Origin: Kibdelosporangium persicum
Lineage (GTDB): Bacteria > Actinomycetota > Actinomycetes > Mycobacteriales > Pseudonocardiaceae
DNA: 64,000 bases
Reading direction: 5' to 3'
Assembly (NCBI RefSeq): GCF_013280595.1
Contig: NZ_JAAATY010000006.1
Location: 1-64,000 of the forward strand
A program made the translations under genes and the position numbers. Of the stretch, positions 43,999 through 52,186 are shown piece after piece. Each line of letters starts with the position of its first letter. The first letter of the stretch is position 1. The notes beneath the pieces were generated by a model. The model did not search any database. It saw only the letters and a program-made list of their open reading frames with translations, and was not told the DNA's origin.

Positions 43999-44981
43999 CG
44001 CGTGGCCAGCTTCTCCGCGACCTCGGGGTTGTTCTCGTCGGGCAGGTCGAGCTTGGCCAGGCCGGCCCTGATCTGCTCACGGTCGGGCTCCAGCCACGGC
44101 GGCAGCTTCAGCGCCCGGCCGAGCTCCAGCAACGGCTCGTCCACTGTGAACCCGATGTCGTCGGTGGCCACCTCGAGCAGGGTGCCGCCCGGCTCGCGGA
44201 AGTAGATCGAGTGGAAGTACTGCCGGTCCAGGATGGACGTCACGTTCACGCCCTTGCCGACCAGTTCCTCGCGCCACGCCCGCTGGGTCTCGTCGTCGGG
44301 TACGCGCCACGCCACGTGGTGCACGGTGCCGCCCGCGACCAGGCCCTGCGGGGCGTCCGGGGTGACCAGCACGTCAACCAGCGCGCCAGGGCCTCCGTCG
44401 CCCGCGGCGAACCGCAGCCGGTTGCCGTCCTGGTGCTGGAACGTCAGGCCGAGGCCTTCGGTGAGCATCTCGGCGGTGGCGTCCTCCTGGGCCACCGACA
44501 GCGTCACTGAATGCAGGCCGCGGATCGCGTGCTCGGCCGGCACCAACGGCGTGTCCCACGGGGCACGCGGGTCTGGCTGCTTGTGTGCGACGAGCGCGAT
44601 GGTGAGGCCGTCCGGATCGGTGAACGACAGCGTGTCCTCTTCCTCGTGGGTGGTGACCCGGCTGGTCGGCACGCCGGTCCTGCCGAGGTGCTCGGCCCAC
44701 CACCCGATCGAGTTCGCGGGCACGGAGAACGCGGTCGTGGTGGCCTGCCCGGTGCCGTGGCGGCCCTTGGCGACCTGGTTCCACGGGAAGAACGTCATGA
44801 TCGTGCCCGGGCGGCCGGCCTCGTCGCCGTAGTAGAGGTGGTACACGCCGGGGTCGTCGAAGTTGACCGTGGTCTTGACCAGGCGCAGCCCGAGGGTGCG
44901 CGCGTAGAAGTCGACGTTGCGCTGCGGGTTCTCGGCGATGGCCGTGACGTGGTGCAGACCCTGCGTCCTGATCGCCATCAC
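43995..44981 (-). CDS. ring-cleaving dioxygenase, VOC/glyoxalase superfamily (MhqO-like)
   Basis: Cytoplasmic protein of 328 residues with two VOC modules (about 5-145 and 152-290). The first begins LHHVTAIAENPQRNVDFYAR; the second has GLHSVTLSV, VHHVAWRVPDDE and REPGGTLLEVATDDIGF, supplying His and Glu metal ligands. The closest pattern I know is the MhqO/LinE group, hydroquinone-type extradiol dioxygenases. Divergent from a MarR-type regulator gene 103 bp away, as in quinone-responsive mhq systems. Start ATG 44981 or 44978. Confidence 0.88.
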   Translation of the reverse strand: MMAIRTQGLHHVTAIAENPQRNVDFYARTLGLRLVKTTVNFDDPGVYHLYYGDEAGRPGTIMTFFPWNQVAKGRHGTGQATTTAFSVPANSIGWWAEHLGRTGVPTSRVTTHEEEDTLSFTDPDGLTIALVAHKQPDPRAPWDTPLVPAEHAIRGLHSVTLSVAQEDATAEMLTEGLGLTFQHQDGNRLRFAAGDGGPGALVDVLVTPDAPQGLVAGGTVHHVAWRVPDDETQRAWREELVGKGVNVTSILDRQYFHSIYFREPGGTLLEVATDDIGFTVDEPLLELGRALKLPPWLEPDREQIRAGLAKLDLPDENNPEVAEKLATR

Positions 44982-45022
44982 TGCCTCCTGGCTCGTTCCG
45001 CCATGCGGTGTGGAGAAGAATC

Positions 45023-45051
45023 TATCTCGTAAACATCTTTCTCACAAGATA
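45023..45051. promoter_or_regulatory. MarR-type operator candidate
   Basis: TATCTCGT (45023-45030) and ACAAGATA (45044-45051) form an imperfect inverted repeat (7 of 8) in an AT-rich stretch between the divergent dioxygenase and MarR genes. MarR proteins commonly bind such AT-rich repeats and control both genes. Confidence 0.55.
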
Positions 45052-45084
45052 TATTCCGGCGAGTGATCGCGGTAGGCTGTGCGC

Positions 45085-45540
45085 ATGCCGGACGTCGGGG
45101 ATGACGAGATCGTGACGTGGTGGGGCCTGGTGATCGAGGGTTACCAGGCCACGCAGGAGCGCCTGCTGGCCGAGGTGATGAGCCGGCTCGGGCTGGCCCC
45201 CGGGCCGTTCGACATCCTGCTGCGGTTGCTCCGGTCGCCCGGGCACCGGCTGCCGATGACGCGCCTGGCCAGGGAGGCGGCGCTGAGCAGCGGGGGCTTC
45301 ACCAAGATCGCGGACCGGATGACCGAGGCCGGGCTGATTCGGCGGGAACCCAGCGAGACCGACCGGCGGGTGACGCACGCCGTGCTGACCCCGCACGGGC
45401 TGGACATGGCCCGGCGCGCCCGCGAGCTCACCGCCGAGGTGCTGCGGGCACGTGTGCTGGGGCCGCTGGGGGAGCGCCGGTCGACCGAACTGGCCGAAGC
45501 GATGCGAACGCTGCGCGCGACCAACGGGGCCACGGAGTGA
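45085..45540 (+). CDS. MarR family regulator
   Basis: Winged-helix regulator of 151 residues: RLPMTRLAREAALSSGGFTK is the recognition region, and DRMTEAGLIRREPSETDRRV is the wing. It most likely represses the divergent dioxygenase gene and responds to a quinone or phenolic compound. Start ATG 45085, or GTG 45079. A GC-rich stem-loop follows its stop. Confidence 0.92.
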   Translation: MPDVGDDEIVTWWGLVIEGYQATQERLLAEVMSRLGLAPGPFDILLRLLRSPGHRLPMTRLAREAALSSGGFTKIADRMTEAGLIRREPSETDRRVTHAVLTPHGLDMARRARELTAEVLRARVLGPLGERRSTELAEAMRTLRATNGATE

Positions 45541-45597
45541 GCCGGGATCACCGTTGCCGCGCCGCTGAAACGTCAGCTCGCCAGGGTGGTCGGCGGT

Positions 45598-45626
45598 GCC
45601 CGCCGCGGCCGGCGGCCACGGCGGGC
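45598..45626. terminator. stem-loop after the marR-like gene
   Basis: GCCCGCCG (45598-45605) pairs with CGGCGGGC (45619-45626) across a 13-nt loop that is itself GC-rich. It is 58 bp after the MarR stop and likely ends that transcript. No T tract. Confidence 0.5.
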
Positions 45627-45775
45627 GGGAACGGACTCAATCTTCTTGCCAAGAATGTGTCATCACCATGAGCGGGCCGGTCTTCTCGCGGTACGCGTCA
45701 CGTGACGCCATGCCGGGCTCGTGAATCGGCCTCCGGCTCGTTCGGGGGGCGAGCAAGACCGCGCCGGATTTGATG

Positions 45776-46045
45776 TCACCTCCTCGCAGTCCTCTGTGGA
45801 GCGAGACACCAGGCGGCCGGAGGAGAGCGTTCCCGTTGCTCCACCCGGCCCGGTGCCCGCGACGGAGTGCTGACCCAGCGGTCGCGCGGGGGAATCCGCG
45901 GCCACTGCGGACGTGGGCGACGCGGCACGGGGAGGAGGAAGTTCGCGTCGACAATGGCATCGAACTCGGCCCGCACCCAGTCTTGGTCGGCGAGCACGAT
46001 GTCCGCGAACTCCCTGTGCCGCGGCAACACGCTCCGGTCCGGCAT
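45776..46045 (-). CDS. small hypothetical protein
   Basis: Possible 89-residue protein with ATG at 46045 and GGGAGTG upstream. The first 40 residues contain EFADIVLADQDWVRAEFDAI, an acidic, aromatic segment that resembles small actinobacterial proteins of unknown role. The second half is Pro/Arg-rich and low in complexity, which may reflect disorder or a frameshift. Nearby frames look like noise. No function can be assigned. Confidence 0.5.
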   Translation of the reverse strand: MPDRSVLPRHREFADIVLADQDWVRAEFDAIVDANFLLPVPRRPRPQWPRIPPRDRWVSTPSRAPGRVEQRERSPPAAWCLAPQRTARR

Positions 46046-46118
46046 CTCGATCACTCCCAGGACGGCTACACCGGGTCTCTGACCGATACTTTTCTTATAA
46101 CCACGAACCGGGAACGTG

Positions 46119-46784
46119 TCAAGAGGTTGTCAGCAACGGCTCGGCGTCCGTCAGGATTCGTTGTACCGCACGGAGTTCCTCGATCAGTTCGGCCCTGTGC
46201 GCGTGCAGGCGGTCGACCTCGGCCTGTGCTTCGGCGACGATCCTGGCGGCGCGTTCGGTGGCGGCCCGCTCCTGCTCCGCCAGTGCGCGCATGGCCTCGG
46301 CACGGCGCGCGGCCATGGCGGTTTCGAAGTCCGCCTGCACCTGCTCGCGTGCTTGCGCGGCTTGTTCGTCGAGTTCACGACGGCGCCGCGCCGCCTGGCG
46401 GGCCAGTGCGTCGGCCTGGTCGGCCATGGCCCAGCTGTGCCGGGCTGCCGCGCGGGCCCGGGCGGTGATGTCCGCGGCTTCGGCGTTGGCCAGCTCGACC
46501 ATGTGCCGCAGCCGATCGGACAGCGCGTCGGCGGGGATCGGTGTCCGGCTGATCCGGTCGATCCGCGCCCGCAAGGCGTCGATCTGGGCGCGGGCGTCGT
46601 CCAGCTCACGGGCCAGTTGCTCGGTGCGGGCGACCGCCGCGTCCCGGTCGGCCGCGAGGATGGTCATCTCGGCCTCGGCGGTGTGCACGTAGTGCTGGAC
46701 CTGTTCGCGGTCGTATCCCCGCCAGACCAGATCGAAGTCCGTCCGCAGCGGCACCAGATCCTCCCTGACGTCCGTGGCCGTCAC
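46119..46784 (-). CDS. DivIVA-like coiled-coil protein
   Basis: Cytoplasmic protein of 221 residues, nearly all predicted coiled coil. The N-terminal segment LRTDFDLVWRGYDREQVQHY is the DivIVA/GpsB-type membrane- or curvature-binding start. Ala/Arg/Glu heptads run from about 38 to 215. Related actinobacterial proteins (DivIVA, FilP, Scy) organise polar growth and the cytoskeleton. This one is shorter than DivIVA and may be an accessory scaffold. It lies alone, with a 76-bp gap upstream before the MITE region. Confidence 0.82.
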   Translation of the reverse strand: MTATDVREDLVPLRTDFDLVWRGYDREQVQHYVHTAEAEMTILAADRDAAVARTEQLARELDDARAQIDALRARIDRISRTPIPADALSDRLRHMVELANAEAADITARARAAARHSWAMADQADALARQAARRRRELDEQAAQAREQVQADFETAMAARRAEAMRALAEQERAATERAARIVAEAQAEVDRLHAHRAELIEELRAVQRILTDAEPLLTTS

Positions 46785-46871
46785 GGTTTCTCACGCTCCC
46801 TTCGGTGGTGTTGCCGTTGTCCATTGGACAGACGAACACCGGCCGCGTGATGTTCCCGGCCCGCAGCACAT

Positions 46872-47039
46872 CTAGGTCGTGTTTCGAATGTCCCGGTCGA
46901 TGAGAGTCGGGATCGGGGCGGTTCCTGGCGTCGCCGCGGGATCGCCGCGAATACTGGTTGTCTTTGGGCGGTCCCGCGGTGGCGTCAGGGGCCGCATCCG
47001 GCCCGGCTATCGCGATCGGGCATTTGAAACACGGCCTAG
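46872..47039. mobile_element. MITE-like element with CTAG target duplication
   Basis: A 160-bp element (46876-47035) with imperfect terminal inverted repeats of about 23 bp: left GTCGTGTTTCGAATGTCCCG and right, read inward, GCCGTGTTTCAAATGCCCG. It is flanked on both sides by CTAG (46872-46875 and 47036-47039), a YTAR target duplication as made by IS5-family elements. The interior encodes no transposase, so it must be moved in trans. The right CTAG also supplies the stop codon of the DUF2461 gene. Confidence 0.8.
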
Positions 47040-47653
47040 GCGACGGCACCGGCCAGCCAGTCCATCAGGTCGTCCAGTTCCTCGGCGCGCTCAGCGAGCC
47101 ACGCCAAAGCCTCGGCAGTCCACAGACAGTCCTCGTTGGACAGTGTCCGGCCGGCGACGAGTGTCCTGTGGCGCAACAAGTCCGCGTACGGATGGTCGGC
47201 CGGGTACTCGCGTGGCATCCGTTTCATGACATCGCCGGTGATGTCGTAGTCCTTGGCACGGAGTGAATCCAGCAGCGCGGCGAGTTCGCGGCCGCTGTGG
47301 TGCACCGCTGCCCGGTAGCGCGGTACCTGACCGGGATCGGGGTAGTGCCACGCGCCCTTGACGTGCAGGCCGTCCAGGTCGAACCGGACGACGTACTCCA
47401 CGCACCGGGCGATCCGGATGATCCCGCCTTGGTGCTGCCACCAGAACGGGTCCTTGCCGTAACTCCACACGGAGAAGTCGGCGTAGCGCGGGTTGTCGCC
47501 GGCGAGGTCGTTGAGCAGGTCGATCATCGGGCGGCGGACCAGACGCTCCCGGTCCTGACGCAGCCGTTCGCGGGTCTCGTTGGACGGCAGCCCCTCCAGA
47601 CCCAGCAGCACGTCGTACGCCTGCCGCGGCCACCCGGTGAAATGCCTGGTCAC
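47036..47653 (-). CDS. DUF2461 family protein
   Basis: Protein of about 205 residues of the DUF2461 (TIGR02453) family. Marks are FTGWPRQAYDVLLGLEGLPS near the start and YADFSVWSYGKDPFWWQHQG in the middle. The role is unknown; structures are not tied to an activity I can name. GTG 47653 is my start (AGGA upstream); ATG 47674 is the alternative. The stop codon TAG is formed by the CTAG target site of the MITE, so the insertion sits exactly at the 3' end without damaging the gene. Confidence 0.82.
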   Translation of the reverse strand: MTRHFTGWPRQAYDVLLGLEGLPSNETRERLRQDRERLVRRPMIDLLNDLAGDNPRYADFSVWSYGKDPFWWQHQGGIIRIARCVEYVVRFDLDGLHVKGAWHYPDPGQVPRYRAAVHHSGRELAALLDSLRAKDYDITGDVMKRMPREYPADHPYADLLRHRTLVAGRTLSNEDCLWTAEALAWLAERAEELDDLMDWLAGAVA

Positions 47654-47806
47654 CTGGTCATCCTGGCATGGCATGTTTTCGCCGGGCGATGGTTGCGGTC
47701 ACCTGAACGTCCGTGCCGATCGGTCGCCCGCCACTTGCGCGCGATCCAGGTGGTGCGGGTCAACGCGGTCGCCGATCCGCTCGTCGCGACGATCGCCTGA
47801 CCTGGC

Positions 47807-50800
47807 TCAGCGCGCGGGACAGGTGTCCCGGGGCGCCAGCTCCGGCACGAACTGCGCCCACTCCTCAGCGGTGAGGTTGCGCGAGACGGTGCCGCAGATG
47901 CCGTCGGCGACACGTTCGGGATCGGTGTCCCACAGGATGATGGTGCCGTCCGCGCCTGCGGTCGCCAGCGTGCGGCTGTCCGGGCTGAACGCGACCGCCC
48001 GGACTCCGGCCAGGTGCCCGGTGAGGCGCGCGGACACCGTCCGGCGTTCGACGTCCCAGAGCAGCACGGTGTCGTCCGCGCTCGTGTACGCGATGGTCTT
48101 GCCGTCCGGGCTGTACGCGAGGCCGTTGAAGTACGCGTCCTTGTGCCCGGTGAGGCGCGTGATCTGCGCGCCCGTGGCCAGATCCCACAGGATCACGGTC
48201 TGGTCGCTGCTGGCTGACGCCAGAATCCGGCCGTCCGGGCTGAACGCGACACTCCGGGCCCAGCCGCCATGGCCCCGCAACTGCGCCTTGCGCGACCGGG
48301 TCGCGATGTCCCACAAGGTCACCATCTGGTTGTCGTGGTCGGCCACGGCCAGCAGCCTGCCGTCCGGGCTGAACGCGAGCCCGGACGACACGGCGGCGAT
48401 GTCCAGTGTGGCCAGGCGCGTGCGGTTGACCACGTCCCAGAGGATCACCGTCCGGTCCGCGCTCGCCGTCGCGGCCGTGCGCCCGTCGAGGGTCAGGGCG
48501 ACGTCCGTCACCGCCGCGCTGTGGCCAGGCAGGCTGACCGGTGGCGCGCCCGTGGTGAGATCCCAGAGTTCCAGGTCGTTGCCGGGCTGCCCGGGAGGCT
48601 GCCGTGGGGCTTCCTTGACGGTCGCGGCCGTGCGCCCGTCCTGGCTGAACGCGATGCCGTTGACGGAACCGCCGCCGACCTCGACGCGGCGGGGCGAGCG
48701 TGTCCTGACGTCCCACAGGGTCGTGTTGCCCGGGCCGGCCGTGGCGAGCGTCTGGCCGTCCGGCGTGAACGCCATGTCGTAGACGCTGCCGAGGCCGCGC
48801 AACGACGGGGCCTGCGGGTCCCAGAAGATGATCTTGCCCTCCTCGCCCGCGGAGGCCAGCACGCGGCCGTCCGGGCTGAAGGCGAGCGTGTACACGCTGG
48901 CCTGGTGCCCGGCGAGCACCGCGCGCGGCACCCGGTTGGGCACGTCCCACATCCGGATGACCATGTCGTTGCCCGCGCTGACGAGGGTTTTGCCGTCCCG
49001 GCTGAACTTGAGCGCGATCACGGCCTCCTCGGTGTGCCCGGTGAAGGTCGTGATCCTCGTGCGGCCGCGGACATCCCAGAGGTGCACGGCCGGCCCCAAG
49101 CCCGCCGAGGCCAGCATGGTGCCGTCGGCGCTGAAGTCGAGCGACTTCACCGCGCCCACGTTCTCGGCGAGCGTGGCGACGCGCGTCCCGCTCGCGACGT
49201 CCCACATCGCGATGGTCTGGTCGTCGCCGCCGGTCGCGAGCGTCTTGCCGTCAGGGCTGAACGCCAGCGTGGTCACGGCGCCGACATGGCCGGTGAGCGT
49301 GGCCAGAGGCGTCCGGCTGGCGACATCCCACAGCCGGGTCGTCTGATCGTTGCCGGCCGACGCCATCACCCGCCCGTCCGGGCTGAACGCGATCTCCCGG
49401 ACGGTTGCCGTGTGCTGGTCGAACGAACCGGCGATCACACGTTTCTCCAGGTCCCACAGCACCACGCGGGTGTCGTCGCCGCCCGTGGCCGCGAACCTGC
49501 CGTCCGGGGTGGTCGCCAGCGCCTTGAGCCAGGTGTCGTGCCCGGTCATGGTGGCGATCCGGGTACGCCGGGCCGGGTCCCACACCGCGACCGTCCGGTC
49601 GCGTCCGACGCTGACGATCGAGCCGTCCGGCCGGAACGCGATCTGCGACACAGCGCCCGTGTGAGCCGGGAGTTCGGTGCGGTAATCGCTGTGCGCGGAC
49701 ATGCTCAACAACGCACCGCGCGCCTCCAGGGTCGGCTCGGTGCGATATGCCTCGAGGCTGAGCAGTTTCGCGCGCCCGGGATCGGTTTCGGCGATCGTCA
49801 GCGCCTGGGTGGCCAACTGCCGGGAAATGGCGACCTGCCGTGCTTGTTCGGCGTCCTTTCGTTGCTCGACGGCGACGACCGAGATAACGGTCACGACCAC
49901 CAGCAGCACGGCCAGCCCCACCGCGAGATAACGCAATTGCCGGGCGCGTCGCCTGCCCGCCGCGGTTTCCCGTTCCTCCTGCTCGACACTCGCGTCGAGA
50001 AACGCGCGTTCCACCGGATTGAGCGAAGTACCGGCCTTCGCCGCCCATTCCTTCGCGACAATCAACCGGGCGCCGCGATAAAGCGCGCCGGGGTCCTCGC
50101 GGAGCGACGACCACTCCTGGGCGGCTTCGGTCAGATGCCGGTGCGTGCGCAGCCCTTCCCGGTCGGCGGCGAGCCACTGCCGCAACCTCGGCCACGCGTG
50201 GATCAGCGCCTCGTGCGCGATCTCCACGGTCTCGTCGGCGACGGTGATCAGCCGCGCCTCGGCGAGCACGTCGAGGACGTCGGTGGTGTCTTTGTCCACT
50301 TCGGATCGGGTGATCCTACGTTTGGTGTCCTCGGTTCCCTCGCCCAGCGCGGTCAGCCGGAGGAAAAGATCCCGCACGAGGTGCTGCCGTGCCTCGGTAA
50401 GGCCGGAGTAGACGGACTCCGCGGTGCGTGCGAGCGCGCTGTCGACCCCGCCCGCGGCTTGGAATGCCGCGAGCGTCAGCGCGTTTCCCTTACGGCGCCG
50501 CCACGTCTCCCGTAGTGCATGCGACAACAACGGCAGCACACCGGCATTGCCCGCCGCCTGCGCGACAAGTTCGGCGAGCAGGGCACCTTCGACCGTGCAC
50601 CCGGCCCGCACGGCGGGCTGGACGATCGCGCGCCGCAGCTCGCCGGTGGTCATCGGGCCGACGGCGACCTGCGCGTCGACCATGGCCCTGACCAGCCCGG
50701 GATGCCGCGTGCAGTGGCTGTAGAAGTCGGCGCGGACGCCGAGCACGACCTTGGCGCGGCTGTTCGGGCTGGTCACGGCGGTGAGCAGGAGATCGACGAA

Positions 50801-51517
50801 CCTGGTGCGCTCGGCCTCGTCACGGCAGAGCGTGAAGGTCTCCTCGAACTGGTCGACGATGATCAGCACGTCCTCGTCGGCCGCCATCCGCACGGCGCGG
50901 TGCAGATTCTGCGCGTCCGCCATGAAGTCGGTGTGCACCTGGCCCGGGGCGGTCCCGGCGAGTCGTGCGATGTGGACGGCGCACTCCTCGACCGGATGGG
51001 GCCCTGGCGTGAACAACACGACCGGGCCCGTCCAGCGCGGCACCAGCCCGGCGCGCAGCAGCGAGGACTTGCCCGCGCCGGAAGCACCGAACACGGCCAC
51101 GAACCGTTGTCGGATCATCCTCTCTGTGAGCTCGCCGACAAGGTGTTCCCGGCCGTGGAACAGGTCGGCGTCCTCCGGCTGGAACGCGGCCAGACCCACG
51201 TACGGCGCACGGACGTCCGCCTCGGCGTCGGCTGATTTCGTTTCAGTGACTGCAAGTTCCGCCGCGACCTGGTGCCACCGCTGCTCCCACTCCGCCTCGT
51301 CACCGTCACAGGCGCGGACATACGCCAACGCCACGTTGAGGCTGGGCAACTGGCGGCCGTTGGCCGCGCTGGACAGCGTGGTCACCGAGAAGTGCGCACG
51401 CTTGGACAGTTCCCGGTACGTCGGATTGCCGGCCTTCTGCCGCAGCAGCCGCAGGTCGGCGGCGAACCGCAGCAGCGCCGAATCGCCCGTGGCCAGCGGG
51501 CGCTCAGCTCTCGGCAT
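47807..51517 (-). CDS. HTH-STAND NTPase-transmembrane-WD40 protein
   Basis: Large signalling protein of 1236 residues. An N-terminal XRE-like helix-turn-helix (about 10-90; TYRELSKRAHFSVTTLSSAA) is followed by a STAND-type NTPase module with Walker A GASGAGKS (144-151) and Walker B LIIVDQFEE (about 218-226), then helical domains to about 520. One transmembrane helix (about 530-550) comes next, and then 14 WD40 repeats (about 600-1210), enough for two seven-bladed propellers; each repeat reads like AFSPDGRxLASA...LWD. Similar proteins are common in filamentous actinobacteria. The propellers probably sense a ligand and release the NTPase. A good ribosome site (GGAGGGACACC) precedes the ATG. Confidence 0.93.
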   Translation of the reverse strand: MPRAERPLATGDSALLRFAADLRLLRQKAGNPTYRELSKRAHFSVTTLSSAANGRQLPSLNVALAYVRACDGDEAEWEQRWHQVAAELAVTETKSADAEADVRAPYVGLAAFQPEDADLFHGREHLVGELTERMIRQRFVAVFGASGAGKSSLLRAGLVPRWTGPVVLFTPGPHPVEECAVHIARLAGTAPGQVHTDFMADAQNLHRAVRMAADEDVLIIVDQFEETFTLCRDEAERTRFVDLLLTAVTSPNSRAKVVLGVRADFYSHCTRHPGLVRAMVDAQVAVGPMTTGELRRAIVQPAVRAGCTVEGALLAELVAQAAGNAGVLPLLSHALRETWRRRKGNALTLAAFQAAGGVDSALARTAESVYSGLTEARQHLVRDLFLRLTALGEGTEDTKRRITRSEVDKDTTDVLDVLAEARLITVADETVEIAHEALIHAWPRLRQWLAADREGLRTHRHLTEAAQEWSSLREDPGALYRGARLIVAKEWAAKAGTSLNPVERAFLDASVEQEERETAAGRRRARQLRYLAVGLAVLLVVVTVISVVAVEQRKDAEQARQVAISRQLATQALTIAETDPGRAKLLSLEAYRTEPTLEARGALLSMSAHSDYRTELPAHTGAVSQIAFRPDGSIVSVGRDRTVAVWDPARRTRIATMTGHDTWLKALATTPDGRFAATGGDDTRVVLWDLEKRVIAGSFDQHTATVREIAFSPDGRVMASAGNDQTTRLWDVASRTPLATLTGHVGAVTTLAFSPDGKTLATGGDDQTIAMWDVASGTRVATLAENVGAVKSLDFSADGTMLASAGLGPAVHLWDVRGRTRITTFTGHTEEAVIALKFSRDGKTLVSAGNDMVIRMWDVPNRVPRAVLAGHQASVYTLAFSPDGRVLASAGEEGKIIFWDPQAPSLRGLGSVYDMAFTPDGQTLATAGPGNTTLWDVRTRSPRRVEVGGGSVNGIAFSQDGRTAATVKEAPRQPPGQPGNDLELWDLTTGAPPVSLPGHSAAVTDVALTLDGRTAATASADRTVILWDVVNRTRLATLDIAAVSSGLAFSPDGRLLAVADHDNQMVTLWDIATRSRKAQLRGHGGWARSVAFSPDGRILASASSDQTVILWDLATGAQITRLTGHKDAYFNGLAYSPDGKTIAYTSADDTVLLWDVERRTVSARLTGHLAGVRAVAFSPDSRTLATAGADGTIILWDTDPERVADGICGTVSRNLTAEEWAQFVPELAPRDTCPAR

Positions 51518-51861
51518 GGTGTCCCTCCAGGCAGGTGGCACAGGCGCGCGTTGTTCCCGGTTTGTTTGTTCGGTGCGCCGCCCTCGATACGGAACAACCT
51601 AACCGCGTTTAGATCATGCGTCGGCGGCCGGGTCAGGCCGCCGGGTGATCGATGGAGAGGATGAGCAGGGATGTACGGGCAGCGTCAGGACCGCGACTGG
51701 TTCCAAGCTGAGGTGGGGCTCGTCATCGTTTGATCGGCCGTGCGGGCATCCGGGGGCTGGGGGTACCCGGATGCCGGCCGCCTTCCCCGGTGGTGGTGCT
51801 GGGGCGGTGCGGGGTGACAAAGGCCCGGGGCCTTCAAGACAATTTCGCTCACGAGAAATGC
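51518..51861. other. 344-bp non-coding stretch
   Basis: Between the WD40 gene start and the end of the 33-residue gene. It contains GTTGTTCC (51550) and its complement GGAACAAC (51591) as a loose inverted repeat in the WD40 gene promoter region, and a terminator-like stem-loop at 51745-51775. I see no gene. Confidence 0.4.
51745..51775 (-). terminator. stem-loop downstream of the 33-residue membrane protein gene
   Basis: GGCATCCGGG (51745-51754) pairs perfectly with CCCGGATGCC (51766-51775) over an 11-nt loop. It lies 86 bp after the stop of the small minus-strand gene and before the WD40 promoter, so it probably ends the small transcript. Confidence 0.6.
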
Positions 51862-51963
51862 TCAGTGCTTCTTCGTCGCGATGGTGGCCGCCACAATCGC
51901 CCCGATGACGACGAGCACGAAGAGACCGATGATCACGATTTCCAGTCCGCCGAGGTTGCCCAT
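51862..51963 (-). CDS. 33-residue single-pass membrane protein
   Basis: Very short gene: MGNLGGLEIVIIGLFVLVVI and then GAIVAATIATKKH. A polar start, one helix of about 24 hydrophobic residues and a basic Lys-Lys-His end predict an N-out, C-in single-pass peptide. GAGGTC lies 8 bases before the ATG, and a stem-loop follows downstream. Such peptides often tune a membrane protein or stabilise a complex. It lies between the WD40 STAND gene and the antiporter gene; a link to either is only a guess. Confidence 0.7.
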   Translation of the reverse strand: MGNLGGLEIVIIGLFVLVVIGAIVAATIATKKH

Positions 51964-52186
51964 CCGCTGACCTCACTTTCGTTGTCCCACATGTCCGCGA
52001 TTCGGAGTACCCGCGAGCGGACGTCCCTACGCCGCCAGGATCGGCGGGTGCGAGATTCTGGTCACTTTTCCTGACTGTCTGACAACGTGACAAACAAGGC
52101 GGGGCAGCGTCAACCGGTATCTCGTGGTCCACAAGCGACAATCGCGCCGATGTGATCGCGGCGGCGCGATGTGCGAATGTGTAGGC

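Noticed and set aside
45637-45960. Minus-strand frame of 107 codons ending in MTHSWQED
   Set aside because: It overlaps the more plausible small gene at 45776-46045 in another frame and has Arg/Gly/Pro-rich noise without a ribosome site.
49000-49500. Repeated DNA within the WD40 gene as a possible tandem-repeat or CRISPR-like array
   Set aside because: Spacing of about 126 bp and protein-level conservation (AFSPDGR...LWD) show coding WD40 repeats; there are no identical DNA repeats with unique spacers.
48269-50515. Plus-strand open frame of 748 codons opposite the WD40 gene
   Set aside because: Periodic, repeat-like shadow of the WD40 coding strand; no start signal and no domain.
51550-51598. 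GTTGTTCC...GGAACAAC inverted repeat as an operator for the WD40 gene
   Set aside because: The arms are only 8 bp with a 33-nt spacer, which is expected by chance in a window of this size; not enough to call a site.
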